In this document: in pieces, positions 1 through 6,865 of the stretch
Position numbering within the stretch: position 1 is the first letter of the stretch
How the letters are laid out: the number at the start of each line of letters is the position of its first letter
Notes under the pieces: generated by a model
Seen by the model: the letters and a program-made list of their open reading frames with translations, nothing else
Databases searched by the model: none
Told to the model about the DNA's origin: nothing
DNA from: JAIBBG01 sp043748015
GTDB taxonomy: Bacteria > Bacteroidota > Bacteroidia > Flavobacteriales_D > Sanyastnellaceae
Direction: 5' to 3'
Assembly (NCBI GenBank): GCA_043748015.1
Contig: JAYTOA010000071.1
Span: 1-9,847 of the forward strand
DNA length: 9,847 nt
Position numbers and translations under genes: made by a program

Positions 1-2127
1 AAAATCCGTAATTTGAATTTTACCGGAAGCAACTGCTTTGGACAAATGAGCTTCTATTGTACCCGGGACCAATGACCTCCTTTCAGCGATTTCGGCAATG
101 GTTAATTTTTCACGAAAAAGTATTAATGTGGATTCCACAGTATCCGTTTTCACCTTCTTTTTACCTGTTGATTCCGCTTTCGCTTTGCGCACGCGACCAG
201 TCTTCCTTTTAGACTTTGAGTTGCTTTCAACCGCAACGACTCCGGCTTCTGTCTGCCAACTCATTCTTTCCTTATCGCGTATATCTCTCAATTCTACAGC
301 ACCATTCCATTCCTTTTCTTGAATGATGGCACGAATTATATGAGAGCATTTCTCGACTGACTCGAGTTTTTTCATCAGGATCTGATCCAATTCCGCAATG
401 CTCGTCAGATAGGATTTTTGGCCGGAGAATCGAGCAACCATCTCAATGTGTTCTACCATCCTTCTTAGATTGGATTTCAGCAATGTGATATAATAATCTG
501 ATCCTTTATCAAGGCGCTCAAGCAATTGTTCCTGATCTGTTTTTTGCAAAAGCTGGGAAATCTGATATCTGAATTTTGCTGTGTTCTCTTCTTCATTTTT
601 GAAAGCCGTATAAATCAATTCAATGGCCGATCTCATAGAATCATCATCGAATTCAGTATTGCCATCAAATTCTTTTCTGAAATGATCAAACTCTTTCAAT
701 AACAAGGCAAAAGCAAAGGTGGAGTTCACAAGCTCGAGCATATACTGCTTTTGTTTTTCCTTCAGGATATCATTGAGAGCTTCCCTCACATTGTTTTTGG
801 CTGAGAATGCAACCACCAGTTGATCACTACTGATAACACGCGGATCAATTTTAGTTCTTAGAATGAGTCCATCCAGCGACCTTAAACGCGAGAGAGCAAC
901 GTAAACCTGTCCCGGAGCGAAGGCCTGACCAACATCAACAATTGCTTTGTCGAAAGTAAGACCTTGACTTTTGTGAACAGTAACTGCCCAAGCCAACTTG
1001 ATTGGAAATTGTTTGAATGTTCCAACGATCTCTTCGTCGAGTTCCTTTGATTTAGCATTAACGGTGTACTTTTTATTCTCCCAAAGTTCCGGCTCGAGTT
1101 TACATCGCAATTCACTATCACTCATCTGAACGACTATTTGATCATTGTCAATCTCTACGACACGTGCAATGCGACCATTGAAATATTTGTTTTGTCCCGA
1201 AGTATCATTTTTGATGAACATGATCTGCGCATCCAGTTTTAGTTCGAGCCTCTCCGGAATAGGATAGATATTCTCAGGAAAGTCTCCACCAATCTCGGCG
1301 GAGAATGTAAAAGCCTTGCCACCAAGTCGCGACAAAGCGCTGCGATTCATATCATCCGCTTTGTAATTATGGGTGGTGATAGTTATTACGTCGTCGTTAT
1401 CAGAACCGGCATTTGGTTGATAGTATTGGTTGAGCGCTTGAATATCTTCTGTAGTAGTAACATTGTTTCGAAAATTGTTAAGGATTCGAATAAACCGGTT
1501 ATCTGTTTGTCTGTATATTTTCTCAAGTTCAATAAACACAAATCCATCGGTTTGCATGACTTTGGATTCAAAAAAATGCGCACTGTGATAGTAGCGTTTC
1601 AAATAATTCCACTCATGATCTTTTACAATTGGTGGAAGCTGGTAGAGATCACCGATCATCAATACTTGCACACCACCGAAGCTCTGCTGAAAATTACCTT
1701 TGACTGAGCGCATGCGATAGTCAATTGCATCCAACACATCGGAACGAAGCATACTCACTTCATCAATAATCAACAGGTCAATAGAACGCAGCACTTGTTT
1801 TCTCAATGAGGAAATCGGATGTTTCCTGTTAAGGGTGTACTGCGTATAGATACTATTCTCACTGCTAAAATTTCCGGATGGCGTGCGATCGGGAAGAAAA
1901 GTACCCAGTGGCAATTGAAACATGGAGTGAATGGTTACACCTCCTGCGTTCAATGCAGCAATGCCTGTTGGAGCGACTATCACATAATTCTTGTGTGTTC
2001 TTCCGGCAAGATTCTTTAGAAAAGTTGTCTTTCCAGTGCCGGCCTTTCCGGTCAAAAATATGTGACTGCCCGTACTATTGACAAAGTAGGCGGCTGTTCT
2101 GGCGAGATCATTTTCTTGTAATTCCAT
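1..2127 (-). CDS. PIF1/RecD-like SF1 DNA helicase with C-terminal helix-turn-helix domain (partial, 3' end beyond left edge)
   Basis: Reading the minus strand from the ATG at 2127-2125 gives 709 uninterrupted codons with no stop before the window edge, so the C-terminus is missing. Superfamily 1 helicase motifs appear in order: Walker A GKAGTGKT (residues 27-34), APTGIAA (52-58), Walker B LLIIDEVSM (118-126), motif III GDLYQLPP (159-166), motif V VTVHKSQG (382-389) and motif VI YVALSR (409-414). This order and wording are typical of PIF1/RecD-type ATP-dependent 5'-to-3' DNA helicases, which act in the cytoplasm on replication or repair intermediates. Residues about 430-635 are charged and mostly helical, with no domain I recognise. 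A lysine-rich linker (about 640-661) precedes a helix-turn-helix-like segment (about 665-709; core LTIAEIAERRSLVPGTIEAH) that resembles the HTH module found at the C-terminus of some RecQ-type helicases. The biological substrate is unknown. No Shine-Dalgarno sequence is visible. Helicase family is secure; the HTH call is moderate. Confidence 0.92.
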   Translation of the reverse strand, partial: MELQENDLARTAAYFVNSTGSHIFLTGKAGTGKTTFLKNLAGRTHKNYVIVAPTGIAALNAGGVTIHSMFQLPLGTFLPDRTPSGNFSSENSIYTQYTLNRKHPISSLRKQVLRSIDLLIIDEVSMLRSDVLDAIDYRMRSVKGNFQQSFGGVQVLMIGDLYQLPPIVKDHEWNYLKRYYHSAHFFESKVMQTDGFVFIELEKIYRQTDNRFIRILNNFRNNVTTTEDIQALNQYYQPNAGSDNDDVITITTHNYKADDMNRSALSRLGGKAFTFSAEIGGDFPENIYPIPERLELKLDAQIMFIKNDTSGQNKYFNGRIARVVEIDNDQIVVQMSDSELRCKLEPELWENKKYTVNAKSKELDEEIVGTFKQFPIKLAWAVTVHKSQGLTFDKAIVDVGQAFAPGQVYVALSRLRSLDGLILRTKIDPRVISSDQLVVAFSAKNNVREALNDILKEKQKQYMLELVNSTFAFALLLKEFDHFRKEFDGNTEFDDDSMRSAIELIYTAFKNEEENTAKFRYQISQLLQKTDQEQLLERLDKGSDYYITLLKSNLRRMVEHIEMVARFSGQKSYLTSIAELDQILMKKLESVEKCSHIIRAIIQEKEWNGAVELRDIRDKERMSWQTEAGVVAVESNSKSKRKTGRVRKAKAESTGKKKVKTDTVESTLILFREKLTIAEIAERRSLVPGTIEAHLSKAVASGKIQITDF

Positions 2128-2343
2128 AATGCAGAATAAAAGTGCAATTTATGATTGCGCTTAAACATCCATTGGCTGAACGAATATTTTCAAAACAACA
2201 TATTCATGACATAACCGAGCAATATCAACTAAATAACAAGGCATAAAATTTCTTAAAATGAACTCATGGTGTAATCATCCAGACTTCTAAAACCTCCATG
2301 CCTATTGATATTCAAGAAATTAAAACCAATCGCGGTTCATAAG

Positions 2344-2356
2344 TTTATGGGCATAA
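2344..2356. repeat. Near-palindrome TTTATGGGCATAA, copy 1
   Basis: The arms TTATG and CATAA are exact reverse complements around a two-base GG centre. A near-identical element starts exactly 60 bases downstream. This could be an operator half of a paired site, or chance in AT-rich DNA. Confidence 0.35.
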
Positions 2357-2403
2357 CCATATTAAAAACTACTTAAAACTCTGAAATTTGTACGACTATA
2401 CAC

Positions 2404-2416
2404 TTTATGGCATAAA
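2404..2416. repeat. Palindrome TTTATGGCATAAA, copy 2
   Basis: Six-base arms (TTTATG and CATAAA) are exact reverse complements around a single G. It ends one base before the ATG at 2418, so anything bound here, or folded in the mRNA, would affect translation or transcription of the small ORF. It matches the copy at 2344-2356 apart from one missing G in the centre and one extra terminal A. Confidence 0.35.
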
Positions 2417-2417
2417 C

Positions 2418-2582
2418 ATGAATCCAACAAATCAACATCAACCAGAGGAAGTAAACATGAATGATATGAAATTGAAAATTCATGCGCTTGAAATTGAAAA
2501 AATGAAGCTTGAAAAAGAACTGAAAACAAGAGAGGAAATGATGAACAACCTGCTTTCATACATTCATAACAGCGCGAAATAA
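2418..2582 (+). CDS. Possible small charged helical protein, 54 residues, function unknown
   Basis: An open frame from ATG 2418 to TAA 2580-2582 encodes 54 residues. I do not recognise the family. From about residue 14 on it is rich in Met, Lys and Glu in a pattern that suggests one long amphipathic helix or coiled coil (for example MKLKIHALEIEKMKLEKEL, about residues 17-35), after a short polar N-terminus with NPTNQHQPEE. There is no signal peptide or membrane segment, so it would be cytoplasmic. The frame extends upstream to a TTG at 2388, but ATG 2418 is preferred. An internal ATG at 2457 is preceded by AGAGGAAG, a Shine-Dalgarno-like string that would give a 41-residue product, though Bacteroidota seldom rely on such sites. 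It lies 83 bases upstream of the metallopeptidase on the same strand. Overlapping minus-strand frames have no better claim. Coding status is uncertain. Confidence 0.42.
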   Translation: MNPTNQHQPEEVNMNDMKLKIHALEIEKMKLEKELKTREEMMNNLLSYIHNSAK

Positions 2583-2622
2583 GCGTTTGAGTTTCCACGT
2601 CTGACCAAACATTTTCAGCGAT

Positions 2623-2665
2623 GTAATGATTTTGTGCGCAAATTCACCACAAACCAAATCATTAC
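2623..2665. promoter_or_regulatory. 10-bp inverted repeat abutting the metallopeptidase start codon
   Basis: GTAATGATTT (2623-2632) and AAATCATTAC (2656-2665) are exact reverse complements separated by 23 bases, and the right arm ends directly before the ATG at 2666. If transcribed whole, it could form a hairpin that hides the start region. If transcription starts inside it, it may be an operator. The left arm overlaps TGATTTTG (2627-2634), a 7 of 8 match to the Bacteroidota -7 consensus TAnnTTTG, but no TTG lies at the usual distance upstream. The repeat is certain; its role is inferred. Confidence 0.45.
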
Positions 2666-5662
2666 ATGAGAACAATTTTACTTTTGGCGGCGCTGTTTTG
2701 TGCTGTTCTAGCTTTTTCGCAAAACAGTGTTCAAGGAAACTACGATACACAAGAGATACGATATATCAGCGGAAAGCCATACGATTCGGATTCACAACAA
2801 AGATTACGCTCCACTTCAGCATGGAGTAATTTTATCCAACAAAATGGAACGTGGTATGCTCACTTCGATGAGCAGAATGGAATGCCACACAGAGCATATG
2901 GCAAACCAATTTCTGTTAGCGGATTTACGCTCGAGGACAAAGCAATACAATTTGCGCAACAATCACTCGCGGCATATCAAATACCAACAGAATCTCTTCA
3001 AACAATACCGGGCGAGTTCAAAGGGAAATATTCCTATATAAATTTTAAGCAATACCACGAAGGAATTGCCGTGGTTGGCTCTCGCTATATGGTGAAGTTT
3101 TACGAAGAAAAAATCGTGGCTTTTGGCTGTGATATTTTTCACAATATTGAAATGGACGTGATCCCATCGCTGAGCCCAAATCAGGCAATGACGGCCGCTA
3201 CTGCAGGAATTTCAAATTCTATCATAAACACTGCAACTACAGAATCAGTTACAGTGTTGCCCATTCCTATAGGAAATCAATATGAGTTCCATTTGGTTTA
3301 TACAGTTGTTGTGAATACGATGAGTAACGAAGGAATTCCGGCTAACTACGAAACATATGTAGATGCAAATACTGGCGAAGTGCTGTCGCGAAGAAATACG
3401 GTTTCGCATTTTCACAAACCCGGAAAACCAAGACACAAATGCAAACCCGGATATGGTGACGATGAAATGTTGCAAGTAACAGCCACAGTTACCGGTCAGA
3501 TTTATGAAACCAATCCTTATCAGAGCGCGATGACTCAAGGAATATCGAATGTTTATGTTACAGTAGCCGGCACGAATTATTCTACTGACGAAGATGGTTC
3601 TGCAACCATTCCTGTCGATCCCGGCTCATCGGCCGTCGTGCGTTTAATGGGACCCTGGAGCAGAATTTATTCGGCAGGAACGACACCATCCATGAATTTG
3701 ACTTTACAAGATGGAGACAATGCCATCAACCTTGACGATTTTTCCAATATAAAAGAGCGTAGTGCTTTCCAAAGTGTTCAGCGTATACATGATTTCATGA
3801 AAGTGTGGATGCCATCAGAATTTGTTGGTATGGACACTCAACTTACCACCAACATTGATGAGGCCGGCACATGCAATGCATTTTATGATGGTAACTCCAT
3901 TAATTTTTATGACATAGGTGCAGGATGTAATGCCACTTCACTGGTAGCTGATGTATGTTATCATGAGTATGCGCATGGAATCAATGATAAATATTATCAA
4001 TCAGTCAGTAGCTCATTTAACAATGGAGCCATGGGCGAAGGATATTCAGACTTCTGGGCTATGGCATGTGCAAACTCTCCGCTTCTCGGAGTTGGTTTTT
4101 ATACTGAAAACGAAAATCCATTACGTCGATATGATCAAGAACCCAGGGTTTACCCAACGCATATTTCGGGTGAAGTGCACAATGACGGCGAGATCATAGT
4201 TGGAGCCTGGTGGGATACGCACCTTTTGATGGGGAGCGATTGGGACGTCACCATGCCCCTTTTTGTGGAAGCTTACGCAGGACTGCAGGCAGTTGTCGCA
4301 AACGGCAATGAAGGTGTTGCATACACTGACGTATTAATCGATGTTCTCCAGGCTGACGATGATGACGGCGATATTACCAATGGCACACCTCACGGCAATG
4401 AAATAGTGGAAGGATTTTATCTACACGGAATTACGCTCGTTTCAAACGCCACATTAGAGCACACACCAAGCATGTTCGCATCAAGCAGTCAGTCGATTCC
4501 TATGGTTGTTACCCTCGACATTGAATTTCCGTTCTATCAATATTTGCAAGGTGTAAAGTGCATGTATAAAATCAACGCCGGAGATTGGACAACGCTTCAA
4601 CTCACCGAAGTAGGCAATGATGATTTCTCAGGAGAAATAGCAGCGCAACCGGCTGGAACAGTGATCGGATATTATTTTAGTGCATACGACATCAACAGCA
4701 GTATTGGCACTACCATTCCAAATTCAGCTCACTTGCCGGTTTCAGCAAATATTCCCTATTTCACCCTTGTAGGAGTTGATGTTGTGGGTATTCAGGATTC
4801 AGACCAGAATCAATATTTCGGTCAATGGCAATTGGGCGTGCCAGATGATAACGCGACAACGGGCGTGTGGGAGGAAAATTCACCATTGGGTTCTTTCACC
4901 ACCGAGACAACACCTGGCGTCATGGTGGCTGTGAATGTGCAGCATACTCCGGGCGGTGAGTTTTGCTTTGTCACCGGAAACGCACCATTATCAACTTCCG
5001 CTATTGGCACCAACGATGTTGATGGTGGTAAAACAACTTTGCAATCACCCACGATTAATATGGCATCTCTATTGGATCCCATCATTGCCTATTGGAGATA
5101 TTATACGAATAGTCCTCCGGGTGGTGCAAATCCCGGCGCTGATTATTGGCAGGTGCGCATCAGCAATAACAATGGCGCTACATGGACCTATGTAGAGGAC
5201 AACAAAACGAGCGATGCGTCATGGCGCAGAAATGCATTTAGAGTAGCGGATTACGTTACCCCCACAAACCAGATGAAGATTCAATTTATTACTTCAGACA
5301 GCACCCATCTTGGACAAAATCTAGATGGCGGTTCACTGATAGAAGCTGCTGTAGATGATTTCATTTTATACGACCGATTGGTTATTGGTGTTGACGAAAA
5401 CAATGCTTTCTCATCCTTTGCTGTATTTCCAAATCCGGCCAGTGATTTTCTCAACATTAGTTGGAATGCGCAGAAAAGTGAAGTGGCAAATGTGAAGCTC
5501 ATCAATGTTCAAGGTCAAATTGCTTATGAAACAAAATTGATATTGAATTCAGGATTGCACAACTACCATGTGAAATTGCCTGAGCTTGCAGAAGGACTTT
5601 ATAAAATTATCATAAGCAATAAGCGCATGATGGCTGAACAAAGTGTTTTCATTGCTAAGTAG
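2666..5662 (+). CDS. Secreted M36 (fungalysin)-family zinc metallopeptidase with T9SS sorting domain
   Basis: This 998-residue protein is predicted to be an extracellular endopeptidase made as a zymogen. It starts with a signal peptide (MRTILLLAALFCAVLAFSQ, cleavage near residue 19). A propeptide region resembling the fungalysin/thermolysin FTP and PepSY domains follows to about 260. A small beta-sandwich, like carboxypeptidase regulatory domains, spans about 270-340. The catalytic domain (about 350-592) holds the zinc motif HEYAH (H433, E434, H437), the third ligand E458 in GAMGEGYSDF and a conserved VH..GE..VGAWWD segment with H505, as in M36 rather than M4 peptidases. It ends with DITNGTPHGNEIVEGF. 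Two beta-rich accessory regions follow (about 595-695 and 705-905), then a type A T9SS sorting domain (about 916-998) starting FAVFPNPASDFLNISWN. The tail implies export across the outer membrane and removal of the sorting domain. Substrate specificity cannot be read. A terminator lies just downstream, so it is transcribed alone or with the small upstream ORF. Confidence 0.94.
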   Translation: MRTILLLAALFCAVLAFSQNSVQGNYDTQEIRYISGKPYDSDSQQRLRSTSAWSNFIQQNGTWYAHFDEQNGMPHRAYGKPISVSGFTLEDKAIQFAQQSLAAYQIPTESLQTIPGEFKGKYSYINFKQYHEGIAVVGSRYMVKFYEEKIVAFGCDIFHNIEMDVIPSLSPNQAMTAATAGISNSIINTATTESVTVLPIPIGNQYEFHLVYTVVVNTMSNEGIPANYETYVDANTGEVLSRRNTVSHFHKPGKPRHKCKPGYGDDEMLQVTATVTGQIYETNPYQSAMTQGISNVYVTVAGTNYSTDEDGSATIPVDPGSSAVVRLMGPWSRIYSAGTTPSMNLTLQDGDNAINLDDFSNIKERSAFQSVQRIHDFMKVWMPSEFVGMDTQLTTNIDEAGTCNAFYDGNSINFYDIGAGCNATSLVADVCYHEYAHGINDKYYQSVSSSFNNGAMGEGYSDFWAMACANSPLLGVGFYTENENPLRRYDQEPRVYPTHISGEVHNDGEIIVGAWWDTHLLMGSDWDVTMPLFVEAYAGLQAVVANGNEGVAYTDVLIDVLQADDDDGDITNGTPHGNEIVEGFYLHGITLVSNATLEHTPSMFASSSQSIPMVVTLDIEFPFYQYLQGVKCMYKINAGDWTTLQLTEVGNDDFSGEIAAQPAGTVIGYYFSAYDINSSIGTTIPNSAHLPVSANIPYFTLVGVDVVGIQDSDQNQYFGQWQLGVPDDNATTGVWEENSPLGSFTTETTPGVMVAVNVQHTPGGEFCFVTGNAPLSTSAIGTNDVDGGKTTLQSPTINMASLLDPIIAYWRYYTNSPPGGANPGADYWQVRISNNNGATWTYVEDNKTSDASWRRNAFRVADYVTPTNQMKIQFITSDSTHLGQNLDGGSLIEAAVDDFILYDRLVIGVDENNAFSSFAVFPNPASDFLNISWNAQKSEVANVKLINVQGQIAYETKLILNSGLHNYHVKLPELAEGLYKIIISNKRMMAEQSVFIAK

Positions 5663-5684
5663 CGTTAAAGAATATTCAAAATGG

Positions 5685-5718
5685 AAACGGCCACTTTGAG
5701 AGTGGCCGTTTTTTTTTT
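5685..5718 (+). terminator. Rho-independent terminator of the metallopeptidase gene
   Basis: An 11-bp perfect stem, AAACGGCCACT (5685-5695) with AGTGGCCGTTT (5701-5711), encloses the loop TTGAG and runs into ten T residues (5709-5718). It sits 23 bases after the metallopeptidase stop. It is also downstream of fabD on the opposite strand, but read that way it has only a TTT tail, so it would stop fabD transcripts less well. Confidence 0.93.
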
Positions 5719-5737
5719 GATTCGTTCTTAAAAATAC

Positions 5738-6625
5738 TTATGCAGGAATTTCAGCGCTGCCGGCTGGCAATTCGCGATTCACTTTTTTGAAAAGACCCTG
5801 TAACACTTTTCCGGGGCCAACTTCAATCACTTCACTGCATCCATCAGCAATCATGTTGTTCATTGTTTGCGTCCATTTCACAGGAGCGGTTAATTGCTTT
5901 ACGAGATTTGTTTTGATGTCATCAGGATTTGTAACCGCAGAAGCATTCACATTCTGATAAACCGGACAAACTGGTAGATTGAAAGTTGTTGCTTTAATTG
6001 CTGCTTCCAACTCGATACGCGCAGGTTCCATCAGCGGACTGTGAAACGCACCTCCAACTTGTAGTTTAATGGCACGCTTGGCTCCGGCAGTTATCAATGC
6101 TGCACATGCTGCATCTATCGCGGCTATATCACCTGAAATCACGAGTTGTCCCGGACAATTATAATTCGCGGCAACTACGATTCCAGGAGTTTCAGCGCAA
6201 ATTCTCTCGACAATTTCGTCGTCGAGTCCGAGGATTGCAGCCATTGTAGATGGATTCATTTCACATGCTTTTTGCATGGCCGCAGCACGAGCAGCAACAA
6301 GACGTAATGCATCTTCAAACGCCAGACATTTATTTGCAACAAGCGCAGAAAACTCGCCAAGGCTATGACCCGCAACCATGTCAGGTTTGAATTCATCGCC
6401 CATGCACGCAGCCATTACAACACTATGCAGAAAAATGGCGGGTTGGGTAACATTGGTTTGACGAAGTTCATCTTCAGTACCACTAAACATTATGTCAGAA
6501 ATCTTAAAACCAAGGATTTCATTCGCTCGGTTGAGCATTTGTTTTGCAAGATCAACATTGTTGTATAAATCAGATGCCATACCTGGAAATTGCGAGCCCT
6601 GCCCCGGAAATACATATGCTTTCAT
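5738..6625 (-). CDS. fabD: Malonyl-CoA:acyl carrier protein transacylase FabD
   Basis: FabD moves malonyl groups from CoA to holo-ACP, supplying the extender unit for type II fatty acid synthesis in the cytoplasm. The 295-residue length is normal for the family. The N-terminus KAYVFPGQGSQ carries the oxyanion-region glutamine (Q9). The nucleophile elbow GHSLGE has S88. R113 in LVAARAAAMQ matches the malonate-carboxylate-binding arginine. H195 in GGAFHSPLM is the catalytic histidine. The C-terminal EVGPGKVLQGL motif is also typical. I chose ATG 6625-6623: the frame continues ten codons upstream to 6655, but the family motif begins right after this Met and the extra residues look like untranslated leader. 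No other fatty acid synthesis gene (fabH, acpP, fabG, fabF) lies next to it, so here it is a single-gene unit, convergent with the metallopeptidase and divergent from the sensor kinase. Confidence 0.98.
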   Translation of the reverse strand: MKAYVFPGQGSQFPGMASDLYNNVDLAKQMLNRANEILGFKISDIMFSGTEDELRQTNVTQPAIFLHSVVMAACMGDEFKPDMVAGHSLGEFSALVANKCLAFEDALRLVAARAAAMQKACEMNPSTMAAILGLDDEIVERICAETPGIVVAANYNCPGQLVISGDIAAIDAACAALITAGAKRAIKLQVGGAFHSPLMEPARIELEAAIKATTFNLPVCPVYQNVNASAVTNPDDIKTNLVKQLTAPVKWTQTMNNMIADGCSEVIEVGPGKVLQGLFKKVNRELPAGSAEIPA

Positions 6626-6784
6626 GTGATAAAGTATTGAAATTTTGTGGTGCAATATAAATTATCCCTACAAACTGAAAGACAGAACCTCATGGGAATT
6701 TCAAATTAGAATTTTCCGGTAAGAGTTGTAGCACAAACAAAAAACAAAAGGGCGAATTAGATGTGAATTAACTTTCGTTCCTGT

Positions 6785-6800
6785 TTAAGTAGAAGTTAAG
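6785..6800. promoter_or_regulatory. TTAAG direct repeats upstream of the two-component operon
   Basis: TTAAG occurs at 6785-6789 and 6796-6800, start to start 11 bases. OmpR/PhoB-family regulators commonly bind tandem half-sites about one helical turn apart, so this could be an autoregulatory site 66 bases ahead of the kinase start. The half-sites are short and this AT-rich gap could produce them by chance. Confidence 0.25.
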
Positions 6801-6865
6801 ATATCCGATTAACCAAGATCACAATCGCAAATTCGCATCGTTCAACCAAAATGTAATCAATAAAC

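Larger units (their letters stand above)
2128..2417. other. Intergenic region between divergent helicase and small ORF
   Basis: This 290-base AT-rich gap must hold the helicase promoter (minus strand) and any promoter for the small ORF (plus strand). I found no convincing Bacteroidota-type promoter (TTTG at -33, TAnnTTTG at -7) on either strand. The only 7 of 8 match to the -7 consensus, GAAATTTG at 2383-2390, has no TTG at the right distance upstream. The notable structure is a pair of near-palindromes, annotated separately. No RNA gene is recognisable. Confidence 0.5.

Noticed and set aside
98..322. Plus-strand 74-residue open frame
   Set aside because: It lies antisense to the helicase frame, whose motifs and codon pattern are unambiguous.
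1369..1707. Plus-strand 112-residue open frame with hydrophobic stretches
   Set aside because: Fully antisense to the helicase between its motif III and motif V regions; the hydrophobicity is a by-product of reverse-complement codons.
2362..2598. Minus-strand 78-residue frame opposite the small ORF
   Set aside because: Its Cys/Ser/Leu-rich composition is what the complement of the Lys/Glu-rich plus-strand frame would give, and it has no recognisable domain.
3245..3538. Minus-strand 97-residue frame inside the metallopeptidase
   Set aside because: Antisense shadow of a continuous, domain-supported coding sequence.
6626..6655. Ten-codon N-terminal extension of FabD
   Set aside because: The family motif starts right after Met at 6625, and the extension has no family-like residues.
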